Source of the DNA: JBAZPT01 sp041645535
GTDB lineage: Bacteria > Patescibacteriota > Minisyncoccia > Moranbacterales > UBA2206
DNA length: 64,000 nt
Direction: 5' to 3'
Assembly: GCA_041645535.1 (NCBI GenBank)
Contig: JBAZPT010000001.1
Coordinates: forward strand, 248,001-312,000
Positions 51,099-58,980 of this stretch are shown piece after piece. Each line of letters opens with the position of its first letter. Within the stretch, counting starts at the first letter, position 1. A program made the translations under genes and the position numbers. The notes under the pieces are model-generated. The model was given only the letters and a program-made list of their open reading frames with translations. It had not been told where the DNA came from and ran no database searches.

Positions 51099-51572
51099 AT
51101 GACGATTGATTTATTGAAAACCAGCGAGCTTGAAAAATTTTCGAAGTTTGCCATTGAAACAATCAGCCAGGCTCATCATTATTCTCTGCATGCCCGCGAA
51201 GAAGAGATTGAAAAATTCAGCAAAAAAAGCATTCTGGATAATATCAGATATAAGGATTATATATACATTATTGCTAAAAGAAAAAAAGATATAGTCGGAT
51301 TTGCTTGTGGTTATTTTGACGCTGAAACATTTTGGATAGATTGGATATGCGTAGGGAAAGATTATCAAAGAAAAGGGATCGCTAAAAACATTTTTGATTT
51401 TTTGATAAAAATAGCAAAGAAAAACAATGTTTATAAAATTTGGTGCGATACCAGAGCCAATAATAAACAGGCTATCGCTCTTATGAAAAAGATGAAATTC
51501 AAAAAAATAGGTTTGCTAAAAAAGCACTGGTACGGACAGAATTTCTATTTTTGGGAAAGAATTTTGAATTGA
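51099..51572 (+). CDS. GNAT-family N-acetyltransferase
   Basis: A 157-residue protein with the GNAT acetyl-CoA motif WICVGKDYQRKGIAKNIFDF and the following KIWCDTRANNKQAIALMKK plus MKFKKIGLL, the standard C-terminal strand-helix-strand. Acceptor unknown. It closes the row of small enzymes; the next unit has different translation signals and its own promoter. Confidence 0.85.
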   Translation: MTIDLLKTSELEKFSKFAIETISQAHHYSLHAREEEIEKFSKKSILDNIRYKDYIYIIAKRKKDIVGFACGYFDAETFWIDWICVGKDYQRKGIAKNIFDFLIKIAKKNNVYKIWCDTRANNKQAIALMKKMKFKKIGLLKKHWYGQNFYFWERILN

Positions 51573-51584
51573 TTTTTTTTAGAT

Positions 51585-51613
51585 TTTACTTTTTACCAAA
51601 TCTAAGCTATATT
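51585..51613 (+). promoter_or_regulatory. Promoter of a three-gene unit of unknown function
   Basis: TTTACT (51585-51590), a 17-base spacer, TATATT (51608-51613). A small ACGCC-TTT-GGCGT hairpin follows in the leader (about 51625-51637), then a strong SD, GGAGGAGG, at 51661. Confidence 0.5.
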
Positions 51614-51678
51614 TTCAGCACCTGACGCCTTTGGCGTATTTGCTAGTAATTTAAAAATTAGGAGGAGGAAAATATATC

Positions 51679-52122
51679 ATGCATTATCCTATTGGCGAAA
51701 AAATGAACGATTTTTGCGGGACGATGGTTATATTTACTTTTGCTTTCTTTTATATTTTTCTAATGAGCACATCCTACCCAACAATACTTGCCACGGCCAC
51801 CATTATAGGTGTTGTGTTAGTGATTATTTCCGCAGCCTTCTCTTCCGAGGTAGGTAAATATGAAGAAATGCTAAATAAGAAAAAATTATTAGAGAGAAAA
51901 CTTGCGCAGAGTGATGATGACTTGTTAAGAGCAACTGTTGTTTATGTTTATGAGGGCGAAGAAATTGCAAAGCTTGATATTAAGCCATCGCTTGATCCAC
52001 TGATAATCAGGGCGGAACTTGAAAGACAGCTGAAAAATGAAAACTGTTACATTTACACTTACGAAAAAGGCCACAAAAGTTTCCTGTCCGCTTATCGGCG
52101 TCTCACTCAAAAAAATGCTTAA
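51679..52122 (+). CDS. Small membrane protein of unknown function, strong SD
   Basis: A 147-residue protein with two helices close together (about residues 12-33 and 36-54) and a cytoplasmic remainder containing a coiled-coil-like KYEEMLNKKKLLERKLAQSD and then a small domain with YVYEGEEIAKLDIKPS. No family recognised. An ideal SD (GGAGGAGG) precedes the ATG, unlike most genes in the window. It is the first gene of a three-gene unit with its own promoter and terminator. Confidence 0.6.
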   Translation: MHYPIGEKMNDFCGTMVIFTFAFFYIFLMSTSYPTILATATIIGVVLVIISAAFSSEVGKYEEMLNKKKLLERKLAQSDDDLLRATVVYVYEGEEIAKLDIKPSLDPLIIRAELERQLKNENCYIYTYEKGHKSFLSAYRRLTQKNA

Positions 52123-52139
52123 ATAACGGGAGGATAGCA

Positions 52140-52505
52140 ATGAAAACAGAGGTGATATTCGACAAACTCGGAAAAATCGACAAGATCAGAATCCATAAGT
52201 TCCTGATCAGAAGCGGAGACGGATTCAAAATTGTGGACGATCCTGCCGAGATCAATAAACTGATCGGATTATTACAACAGCCGTTCGAAAAATGCGAGGT
52301 ATTTGTCGACAGCCCGCAGTTACGGATGTTTAGAGTAGCGTTGTATAGAAAGGAGAAAATGGTATTAGGAATTCCTGTAGCTGGCAATTTCGTGAAAAAA
52401 GATGATGATTGGTATTTTACGACCAATCCGTCTCTGTTGCGGGAAATTATAAATCAAACAAAGGGAATACCGTTGAAAAAAATGAAAGTAAAAATACTAT
52501 GGTAA
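52140..52505 (+). CDS. Protein of unknown function, SD-led
   Basis: A 121-residue soluble protein, predicted alpha/beta, with MKTEVIFDKLGKIDKIRIHK, EKCEVFVDSPQLRMFRVALY and VKKDDDWYFTTNPSLLREII. No family recognised. A GGGAGG sequence 6 bases before the ATG is a good SD. It lies 17 bases after the membrane protein and 16 bases before the zinc-ribbon protein, so the three are almost certainly co-transcribed. Confidence 0.55.
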   Translation: MKTEVIFDKLGKIDKIRIHKFLIRSGDGFKIVDDPAEINKLIGLLQQPFEKCEVFVDSPQLRMFRVALYRKEKMVLGIPVAGNFVKKDDDWYFTTNPSLLREIINQTKGIPLKKMKVKILW

Positions 52506-52521
52506 AGAAAGGAGATCTGAG

Positions 52522-53133
52522 ATGGAAAAAAAGAAGAAGGAAGGATTTACAACCAGAACCATTAATCTGAATGATCCGAAATATGACAGAAAGTTGAGAG
52601 ATGACGATCCGGAATGGATCAAAAAAATGGCTCGAGGATTAGAGAAACTCGGGTTGCGCTACTGGGTGGAGCGCGAAAAAAGTCCGGCTACTTTAGGCAT
52701 ATTGCTTAGTGGTCCGAATTTTTCCCTACATGCATTTTTTAAATTTGCCACATTCAAGTGCCCGGATTTCATTAAGAAAGAGATCGAGAAAGCAAAGAAA
52801 GAAGGTTTTTTCCTAACTGCTATATGCAAGGAGAACAAAAGCGTCAAGATTAGGGCTTCAATGGAAGATCCGAGTATGTCAATCAAAGATATTGTTGAGC
52901 AGCGAGATAGAGATGCTGAAAAAGGATTCTGCGGTATATGTCTGCTTTGTCCAAATCGCGAATGCGAAGAGATGCTGATTTATGTGGGCTGGATAGCTGA
53001 GGATAATAAATGTCCAAAGTGTGGCCAACTCTTCGACGCCAAGGAGGTAGCAAAAGCTAAAAGGGCAGAAAGCGAGAATGAAGAACTTCGGAAAAAGGCA
53101 GGAGTCGAGAACCCTTTTCTCGCAAGAGTATAG
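52522..53133 (+). CDS. Zinc-ribbon-containing protein of unknown function
   Basis: A 203-residue protein. The N-terminal part (about 1-125) is charged and helical with an unusual KYDRKLRDDDPEWIKKMARG. The C-terminal part has CGICLLCPNREC and, after a spacer, NKCPKCGQLFD, together a likely zinc-binding site. An AAAGGAG SD lies before the start. Last gene of the three-gene unit, followed by a terminator. Function unknown; a nucleic-acid or protein-interaction role for the ribbon is a guess. Confidence 0.55.
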   Translation: MEKKKKEGFTTRTINLNDPKYDRKLRDDDPEWIKKMARGLEKLGLRYWVEREKSPATLGILLSGPNFSLHAFFKFATFKCPDFIKKEIEKAKKEGFFLTAICKENKSVKIRASMEDPSMSIKDIVEQRDRDAEKGFCGICLLCPNRECEEMLIYVGWIAEDNKCPKCGQLFDAKEVAKAKRAESENEELRKKAGVENPFLARV

Positions 53134-53151
53134 GTTGTGAAAAGTAAAAAT

Positions 53152-53187
53152 AGAGAGGAGCTAGAAGCTTAGCCCTCTCTTTTTGTT
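53152..53187 (+). terminator. Intrinsic terminator of the three-gene unit
   Basis: AGAGAGG (53152-53158), a 15-base loop, CCTCTCT (53174-53180), then TTTTGTTTTT. Confidence 0.8.
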
Positions 53188-53217
53188 TTTCCTATTTTTG
53201 GGGTATAATTAAGACAT

Positions 53218-54378
53218 ATGAAAATTGGAATCAACGCCTCATTTGCTCGCAAGCCGGATACCGGCATCGGACAAGTAACGGTTAATTTTTTAAATGAACT
53301 GCTTAGGCAAAAATCAGGCCATGAGTTCATTTTGTATTTAGAAGAAGAATTACCGAAGGACTTTAAACTGCCCAGAAATTTTCACACGCGGGTTTTTTTG
53401 CCGATCTGGAAGCGCGATGATTTGGTACGAAAAATTTGGTGGGAGAAAAGGCTCTTGCCTGCCAAGGCGCAAAAGGATAAATGCGATATATTTTTAAGCC
53501 TTTACCAATCTGCTACCATTTTTTCAAAAGATATTAAACACATTATGGTCGTACATGACATTGTTCTCAAACTTTTTCCTGAATATCTAGGCAATGCCCG
53601 CAAAAAATATTATTGGAACCTTATTGAAAATGCCATTCAAAAAACTACTAAGATACTGGCTATTTCCCGCCAAACTGAAAAAGATTTAATCAAACATCTG
53701 GGCATTAACTCGAAAAAAATTTCCGTTAATTATAATGATGCCGGTGAAAATTACAAAAAAGCAGTTTCTGAAATTCAGAGCCAGAAAATTATGAAAAGAT
53801 ATAAGCTGAAACCCGGTTATATTTTAGCCGGCGGGGGATTGGAAGTCCGCAAAAATGTGGAAGGCGTCATCCGGGCTTACAAAATTATTCTGGAAGAAAA
53901 CAAAAAAAAGAAATTCATCGGCGAATTTCCCAAATTAGTAATTTATGGGAAACTTATTCCGCGCCTGGCTCCGCTTATTACCGACGCAGAAAAGTTAGTG
54001 AAAGAATTAAATTTGACGCGCTATATAAGGCTTTTGGATCACACGCCAGGGCAGGATATGCCGGCTATTTTCAAAAATTCCCTGATGTTTGTTTATCCCT
54101 CATTTTACGAAGGCTTTGGCCTGCCGGTTTTGGAAGCTATGAATCAGGCCGTACCGGTCCTCACCGCCAAAACTTCATCGCTGCCGGAAGTAGGCGGGGA
54201 CTCCGTGCTCTATTGCGATCCTAAGGATCCGCGTGACATCACTATGGTTATAAAAAATGTTTTGATAAATAAAGATCTGCGCGCTACCCTTTCCCGCCGC
54301 GCCAAAGACCGAGCACAAATTTTTTCGTGGGAAAAATTCACAGAGAAAGTTTTAAATATTATTGAAAATTTAAAATAA
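53218..54378 (+). CDS. Glycosyltransferase family 4 (GT-B fold), probably leaderless
   Basis: A 386-residue GT-B enzyme: IGINASFARKPDTGIGQVTV, MVVHDIVLKLFPEY, LAISRQTEKDLIKHLG, and PSFYEGFGLPVLEAMNQAVP with the donor-binding E-x7-E, then SSLPEVGGDSVLYCDP. It is similar to the GT4 gene at 56476, as seen from the shared VHDI and PE/HRE regions. A TATAAT (53204-53209) ends only 8 bases before the ATG. It ends at a bidirectional terminator. Confidence 0.9.
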   Translation: MKIGINASFARKPDTGIGQVTVNFLNELLRQKSGHEFILYLEEELPKDFKLPRNFHTRVFLPIWKRDDLVRKIWWEKRLLPAKAQKDKCDIFLSLYQSATIFSKDIKHIMVVHDIVLKLFPEYLGNARKKYYWNLIENAIQKTTKILAISRQTEKDLIKHLGINSKKISVNYNDAGENYKKAVSEIQSQKIMKRYKLKPGYILAGGGLEVRKNVEGVIRAYKIILEENKKKKFIGEFPKLVIYGKLIPRLAPLITDAEKLVKELNLTRYIRLLDHTPGQDMPAIFKNSLMFVYPSFYEGFGLPVLEAMNQAVPVLTAKTSSLPEVGGDSVLYCDPKDPRDITMVIKNVLINKDLRATLSRRAKDRAQIFSWEKFTEKVLNIIENLK

Positions 54379-54381
54379 AAA

Positions 54382-54410
54382 AATCTCGGATATGTAATAT
54401 ATCCGAGATT
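54382..54410. terminator. Bidirectional terminator between convergent genes
   Basis: AATCTCGGATAT (54382-54393), a 5-base loop, ATATCCGAGATT (54399-54410): a perfect 12-bp stem with an A-run before it and AT-rich bases after it. Confidence 0.75.
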
Positions 54411-54427
54411 AATAACAAACATAATAG

Positions 54428-54775
54428 TTATCCCGCAGGATAAAAAACCTTGGAAAGCTCCGTCATCAGTGTTGTCTGGGTTTTGTTAAGAGGGACATAT
54501 TGCCGTATCACTTTGTAAAGACGATAAAGAAAATCCCGAGCGTCTGCATCATATTCACTACTGGAAGAGTTAATTTTAGAGGTATTATATTCCTCTGGTG
54601 TTCCGGAACAGTTTCCGCAGTAAATAAGAAATTTAAAGTTCCCATCTTTTTCTTCAGAGATTTGCACCACCGTTTCTCCTATATCTGCTCTAAAACCTGA
54701 CTCCCCGGAAGACCACACGATTTTAACATTTTCTGTAGCGTCAATAAGAATCCCCACCAATTTAGAAATTTTCAC
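54428..54775 (-). CDS. Protein of unknown function, GTG start with strong SD
   Basis: A 115-residue soluble protein without recognised family. Visible parts are KIVWSSGESGFRADIGETVV, LIYCGNCSGTPEEYN with a CxxC pair, and a helical end DFLYRLYKVIRQYVPL. I place the start at GTG 54775 because GGAGGT (54786-54781) sits 5 bases before it. The longer frame to 54826 would pass through that SD. A promoter is visible upstream on the same strand. Its translation signal resembles the unknown genes at 51.7-53.1 kb. Confidence 0.6.
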   Translation of the reverse strand: MKISKLVGILIDATENVKIVWSSGESGFRADIGETVVQISEEKDGNFKFLIYCGNCSGTPEEYNTSKINSSSSEYDADARDFLYRLYKVIRQYVPLNKTQTTLMTELSKVFYPAG

Positions 54776-54801
54776 AGTACACCTCCATCTAAAGTTTTTA
54801 A

Positions 54802-54830
54802 AATATGTAATTGAAATGTTATTCAATCAA
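54802..54830 (-). promoter_or_regulatory. Minus-strand promoter of the 115-residue protein
   Basis: On the minus strand, TTGATT (54830-54825), 17 bases, CATATT (54807-54802). It overlaps the first possible start (54816) of the divergent O-antigen-ligase-like gene. Confidence 0.45.
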
Positions 54831-54833
54831 AGA

Positions 54834-56474
54834 ATGATAGCATATCTAAAACAATTTGTCAATACCCTAAATAAACCCAGAAACTGGCTGATTTTAGCCA
54901 ACATTCTTTTGGTCTTCCTTTTGATTTTGCTTTCCAATCTTAAGGTTTTGCCGATGGGAAATATCAGCGACTTTTTGTTTCTTTCGTTTTTGTTTTTAGC
55001 TTTCGCGCTTTATCGACCCGGCTGGGCGTTTTTGTTTTTTATCGGAACGATCGCGCTGGAGAATATCAGTCTCGCGCCGGAAAGCCTTGGTATCGCGGTG
55101 CGACCATATCAGTTTTTCGCGGCGCTCATAATTGTCGCGGTTCTGGTGCGGCTCGCGACCAAAAGATTAAATTTCAAACTGCCGAAATTTTATTGGGTAG
55201 ACGGACTATTGATAATTTTTGCCATCGCTGGATTTTTAAGCGCACTTGGAAACGAAGTTTCCAAGTTGGCGCTCAAGCAATCGGTCATCGCGCTTTCTTT
55301 TGTGGCGATTTATTTTCTGGTGAGAATTTTCATCCAAAACACAGAAGACTTGAAAAAAATAATTCCTTTTTTTCTAAGCTCCTCTATAATCGTGGTTTTA
55401 TACGGCATTTGGCAGAATATCAGATTTTCACACAGTTTTAGTTCTTTTGAAACTATGCCTGGACGGCCGAACGGCACTTTTACCGAAGCAGACTGGCTGG
55501 GAATATATTTAGTGCTTTTATTGGCCATTATTTATTCGATGATATACTTTTTTTCGAAGAATAGTCCAGGGGGAAAATCTGTAATTTCCGATTTCCGATT
55601 TCCAATTTCCAATCAATTTTTAATTTCCAAATATCAAATATTAAAAACTTTACTATTTTTATTATTAACGACTGTTTATATATTATTAATTTTAACCGTC
55701 TCCCGCTCTGCCTGGCTCGGCGCGCTGGTTGTTACAATTTTATACTTACTGATTATTTTCACAAATTTGAAATTTAATCCGCGCGAATGGCAGTGGAAAA
55801 ATACTCTGAAAATAAAATTGCAAATTTTGTCTTGTATAATTGTCAGTGTCGCCATTGTATATTTTTTCAACCTCACTAGTTTTCAGTTGCTCAACCGCGT
55901 CCAAAGCACGAAGTCGGGCTTGCAAAAAATTACTGTTGCGTGTCCAATGAGTTGGTGTCTGGTAATTTCAGGCGAAGAAAAAGACTTGCAGTCTTGCAAT
56001 TGCTATCAAATAAATTTAGAGGATATAGAAAAAGAAAAAGCAGCTGGCCAAAGAATTGAAGAAGTTTACAGAAAAGATCCAAACATCAGCATCAGAAGTG
56101 AAATTTACCAAAAATCCTGGCAGCAAATCAAGGCGCATCCGATTTTGGGCATAGGCTGGGGGAATATTGGCGAAATTTTGGGTCGCGATGGACGCGGAGC
56201 AGTGCTCAACTCCAGCAACATTTTCCTTGAAATTTGGCTGGGCGCGGGAATCTCGGGACTGGCGTCCTTTTTGCTTCTTTGGTCGTATATCATAGTAATG
56301 TCTTTTCGAGCTTTTTACAGAAAGCGGGCGAAACCAGAAGCTTTTTGGTTGTTTCTGATTTTGGCCTGGATCGCGCTCACTATCCCAAATTTGTTTAATG
56401 CGGGAATTTTCCTCGGACTGCTTTGGATTTTTTCGGGAGTATCTATATCATTATTAAATTACAAAGAAGAATAA
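54834..56474 (+). CDS. O-antigen ligase/polymerase-like membrane protein (Wzy/WaaL family)
   Basis: A 546-residue protein with about 12 helices and the large external loop before the last helices that is typical of the family. The hallmark is IKAHPILGIGWGNIGEIL close to SSNIFLEIWLGAGISGL. These proteins polymerise repeat units or join them to an acceptor outside the membrane. An earlier ATG at 54816 is possible but overlaps the divergent promoter. Near residue 255 an in-frame stretch built from TTTCCAAT-like repeats encodes FRFPISNQFLISKYQ and looks like inserted repeat DNA. Confidence 0.82.
   Translation: MIAYLKQFVNTLNKPRNWLILANILLVFLLILLSNLKVLPMGNISDFLFLSFLFLAFALYRPGWAFLFFIGTIALENISLAPESLGIAVRPYQFFAALIIVAVLVRLATKRLNFKLPKFYWVDGLLIIFAIAGFLSALGNEVSKLALKQSVIALSFVAIYFLVRIFIQNTEDLKKIIPFFLSSSIIVVLYGIWQNIRFSHSFSSFETMPGRPNGTFTEADWLGIYLVLLLAIIYSMIYFFSKNSPGGKSVISDFRFPISNQFLISKYQILKTLLFLLLTTVYILLILTVSRSAWLGALVVTILYLLIIFTNLKFNPREWQWKNTLKIKLQILSCIIVSVAIVYFFNLTSFQLLNRVQSTKSGLQKITVACPMSWCLVISGEEKDLQSCNCYQINLEDIEKEKAAGQRIEEVYRKDPNISIRSEIYQKSWQQIKAHPILGIGWGNIGEILGRDGRGAVLNSSNIFLEIWLGAGISGLASFLLLWSYIIVMSFRAFYRKRAKPEAFWLFLILAWIALTIPNLFNAGIFLGLLWIFSGVSISLLNYKEE
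55583..55630. repeat. TTTCCAAT-rich dispersed segment (inside a gene)
   Basis: ATTTCCG and ATTTCCA units repeat about every 7 bases and then continue as AATCAATTTTTAATTTCCAA. The 55602-55630 part nearly matches the reverse complement of 38861-38892. The insertion keeps the reading frame of the ligase-like gene. Confidence 0.5.
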
Positions 56475-56475
56475 A

Positions 56476-57627
56476 GTGGCAAGAATCGGCATTGATATCC
56501 GAAATATCGGAAAGAAGAGAACCGGCGATGAAGCGGTGTTTTTTGGTTTGGCCAAAGGCTTGGCCAAGATTGATGCGGAAAATAAATATTTTTTATTTAC
56601 CGACATGACAGCCCCCGCGATACTTGAGGATATTGCGGAAAAACTGGAAATTAAAAATAAAAATAATTTTGAAATTGTTTCCCTTGTAGCGGTCCGACCG
56701 CTACATAATAAATTCGGGTGGAATATGTGGACATTGCCAAAATATTTGCGCCAGAATCCGCTGGATGTTTACCTCACACAATACATCACGCCTTTTTTTG
56801 TGCCGAAGAAAATCAGGATTGCAACCATTGTCCACGATATTTCTTTTAAGATTTATTCAAAGTTTATTAAATTTTCTGATTTGTTTTTTTTGAAAATTCT
56901 GATTCCGCTGTCCTTTCGGCGGGCAGACAAAATCATCGGCGTTTCCAAGTTTACCGCCGAAGAAATTAAAAAATATTATGGCATAAGCGCGGATAAAATT
57001 GCCTGGATTCATAATGCTGTTTCGGAAGATTTTTTGCGCCAGGACATAACGGCTGAAAAAATTCTAGAGGTAAAAAAGAAATATCATCTGCCGGATGAAT
57101 ATATTTTGTATCTCGGCACGCTCCAGCCCAGAAAAAATATTCCAGTTCTCCTGGAGGCCTTCGCAAAAATAAAACTGGGAATTGGCGCAAAACTGGTTAT
57201 TGCCGGCGGCCGGGGACATAATTTTGATCCGCGCATCGACACTGCCGTTTGCAAATTTAATTTAAGAAATGATGTTTTTTTCCCGGGATACATTGATGAG
57301 AAAGATAAAGCCGCTCTGCTTAAGGGCGCGCGTATTTTTTGCTTTCCCTCGCTCTATGAAGGTTTTGGCATCCCGATTCTCGAGGCTATGACGGTCGGCA
57401 CGCCGGTTATCGCCTCCGACATCCCGCCGCACCGGGAAATTGCCAATAAAAGCGTCTCTTTTTTCGATCCAAAAAGCTCCGAAGATCTGGCCGCCAAAAT
57501 CCAACAGCTTTTTAACAACCCGGATTTAGGCCTTGTTTTGGCGCAAAGGAGCCAGCCACAAGCTAAAAATTTTTCCTGGGAAAAAACCGCCCGGGATATG
57601 GTTTGTATTTTTAACTCTCTTGATTGA
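56476..57627 (+). CDS. Glycosyltransferase family 4 (GT-B fold)
   Basis: A 383-residue GT-B enzyme beginning at a GTG one base after the preceding stop. Motifs are RIGIDIRNIGKKRTGDEAVF, IVHDISFKIYSKF, GVSKFTAEEIKKYYG, LGTLQPRKNIPVLLEAF and PSLYEGFGIPILEAMTVGTP (E-x7-E), then DIPPHREI. Probably adds a hexose to the lipid-linked repeat unit handled by the adjacent ligase-like protein. Its stop lies at the left edge of a palindromic element. Confidence 0.92.
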   Translation: MARIGIDIRNIGKKRTGDEAVFFGLAKGLAKIDAENKYFLFTDMTAPAILEDIAEKLEIKNKNNFEIVSLVAVRPLHNKFGWNMWTLPKYLRQNPLDVYLTQYITPFFVPKKIRIATIVHDISFKIYSKFIKFSDLFFLKILIPLSFRRADKIIGVSKFTAEEIKKYYGISADKIAWIHNAVSEDFLRQDITAEKILEVKKKYHLPDEYILYLGTLQPRKNIPVLLEAFAKIKLGIGAKLVIAGGRGHNFDPRIDTAVCKFNLRNDVFFPGYIDEKDKAALLKGARIFCFPSLYEGFGIPILEAMTVGTPVIASDIPPHREIANKSVSFFDPKSSEDLAAKIQQLFNNPDLGLVLAQRSQPQAKNFSWEKTARDMVCIFNSLD

Positions 57628-57695
57628 CCCAGCACTAACTTTGCACATGCGCCTTCGGCGCAAAATTGCAGAGCAAGTGCAAAGTTAGTGCTGGG
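57628..57695. repeat. Three-way-junction palindromic element, copy 3
   Basis: Outer arms CCCAGCACTAACTTTGCAC (57628-57646) and GTGCAAAGTTAGTGCTGGG (57677-57695) pair perfectly over 19 bp. Inner hairpins are TGCGCC-TTC-GGCGCA (57648-57662) and TTGC-AGA-GCAA (57666-57676). Immediately followed by a promoter. Confidence 0.9.
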
Positions 57696-57724
57696 TTGAC
57701 ATTATTGCCAAATAAAAGTAAAAT
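57696..57724 (+). promoter_or_regulatory. Promoter of the LCP gene, -35 abutting palindromic element copy 3
   Basis: TTGACA (57696-57701), exactly 17 bases, TAAAAT (57719-57724). The -35 begins at the base after the element's right arm. Confidence 0.65.
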
Positions 57725-57780
57725 GTAACTATGTGTTTTTTAAATAAAACATGTTTTAATTAAAAACAAATAATAACAAC

Positions 57781-58980
57781 ATGGTCTACTTAGAGCACGC
57801 AGGATCTTCCGGTAATCAAAAAAATCCGGAGAAGAAAAAGGTTAAGCTTTTCAAGCGAAAATGGTTTCGGCTTTTTTTAGTGCTGACTGGAATCGTTTTG
57901 ATCGTCGGCGGGGTTATGGCCTGGAAAACCGGCGGGATTCTTAATAAAATTTCCAGCGGCGGACTCTTTAATAGTCTGATCCATTCTCTCCCTGGAGTAA
58001 AAGATGAACTCAAGGGCGAAAAAGACGGGCGGATAAATTTGGCGCTTTTGGGCATGCGCGGAGAAAATATCCCGGGTGGCGGAACTTTAGCTGACACGAT
58101 TATGATTTTAAGCATTGTTCCCAAGGAAAATAAAATTTCTATGATTTCCATTCCGCGCGATTTATATGTCGACAATCCGGTCTGGGGCAACAAAACCAAA
58201 ATCAACGCAGTCTATGCTGCCGGCGAAGAAAATGGTAAAAAACAAGGACTCCCGGAAATGGAAAGGGTTTTGAGCGATGTCACCGGACTTCCAATTTCTT
58301 ATGGAGCCAGTTTAAACTTTGAGGGCTTTAAGCAGGTGATTAATGCCATTGGCGGAGTGGAAATAACTTTAGCACAGCCTTTTGAAGAAGCAGTGCAATT
58401 CGATGAACCGCATGTCTGCGACCCGAATGTTTTCACAGTGCCGACCGGAACATATGAAATTAAGAAAAATAAACGGGGAAAAATTACCGCGACTTATCCG
58501 CTTTGCACCAACCCCAATAAGGAATGCGGCGGCGATTTTAAACTACCAGCCGGAAAACAGACCCTGATGGGCGATCAGGCGCTTTGCTACGCGCGCTCAC
58601 GGGCAACTTCTAACGACTTTGAAAGGGCTAAAAGGCAACAGCAAATTATCCAATTGTTCAAGGAAAAATTATTGAGCGCCGGCACTTTGACGGACTTTGG
58701 AAAACTAAATGGCATTCTTGACAGCCTGGGAGATAATGTAAGAAGCGATTTACAAGCCTGGGAAATGAAAAGGTTTTACGAGCTTTATACCGGCATGCAA
58801 AATCCGCAGACCTTCCAGAGGGTCTTAGAGAACAGCGGTGAGGGACTGCTTTACAACCCGCCCGAAACCAAGGAAACCGGATACATCCTGCTTCCGATCG
58901 GCGACAATTACGACAAGATCCGCGAAATGGCAAAAAATATTTTTACTCTTCCCAAACAATCAGACATTCAACCCAAATAA
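57781..58980 (+). CDS. LytR-CpsA-Psr (LCP) family glycan transferase
   Basis: A 399-residue membrane-anchored protein. It has a basic cytoplasmic start, one helix (about residues 33-50) and the LCP domain with INLALLGMRGENIPGGGTLA, DTIMILSIVP, MISIPRDLYV (key Arg-Asp) and ALCYARSRATSNDFERAKRQ (key Arg residues). LCP enzymes move undecaprenyl-pyrophosphate-linked glycans onto peptidoglycan. The domain carries an insert of about 50 residues with four Cys (HVCDPN, LCTNPNKECGG). It probably works with the ligase-like protein 1.3 kb upstream. Confidence 0.92.
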   Translation: MVYLEHAGSSGNQKNPEKKKVKLFKRKWFRLFLVLTGIVLIVGGVMAWKTGGILNKISSGGLFNSLIHSLPGVKDELKGEKDGRINLALLGMRGENIPGGGTLADTIMILSIVPKENKISMISIPRDLYVDNPVWGNKTKINAVYAAGEENGKKQGLPEMERVLSDVTGLPISYGASLNFEGFKQVINAIGGVEITLAQPFEEAVQFDEPHVCDPNVFTVPTGTYEIKKNKRGKITATYPLCTNPNKECGGDFKLPAGKQTLMGDQALCYARSRATSNDFERAKRQQQIIQLFKEKLLSAGTLTDFGKLNGILDSLGDNVRSDLQAWEMKRFYELYTGMQNPQTFQRVLENSGEGLLYNPPETKETGYILLPIGDNYDKIREMAKNIFTLPKQSDIQPK

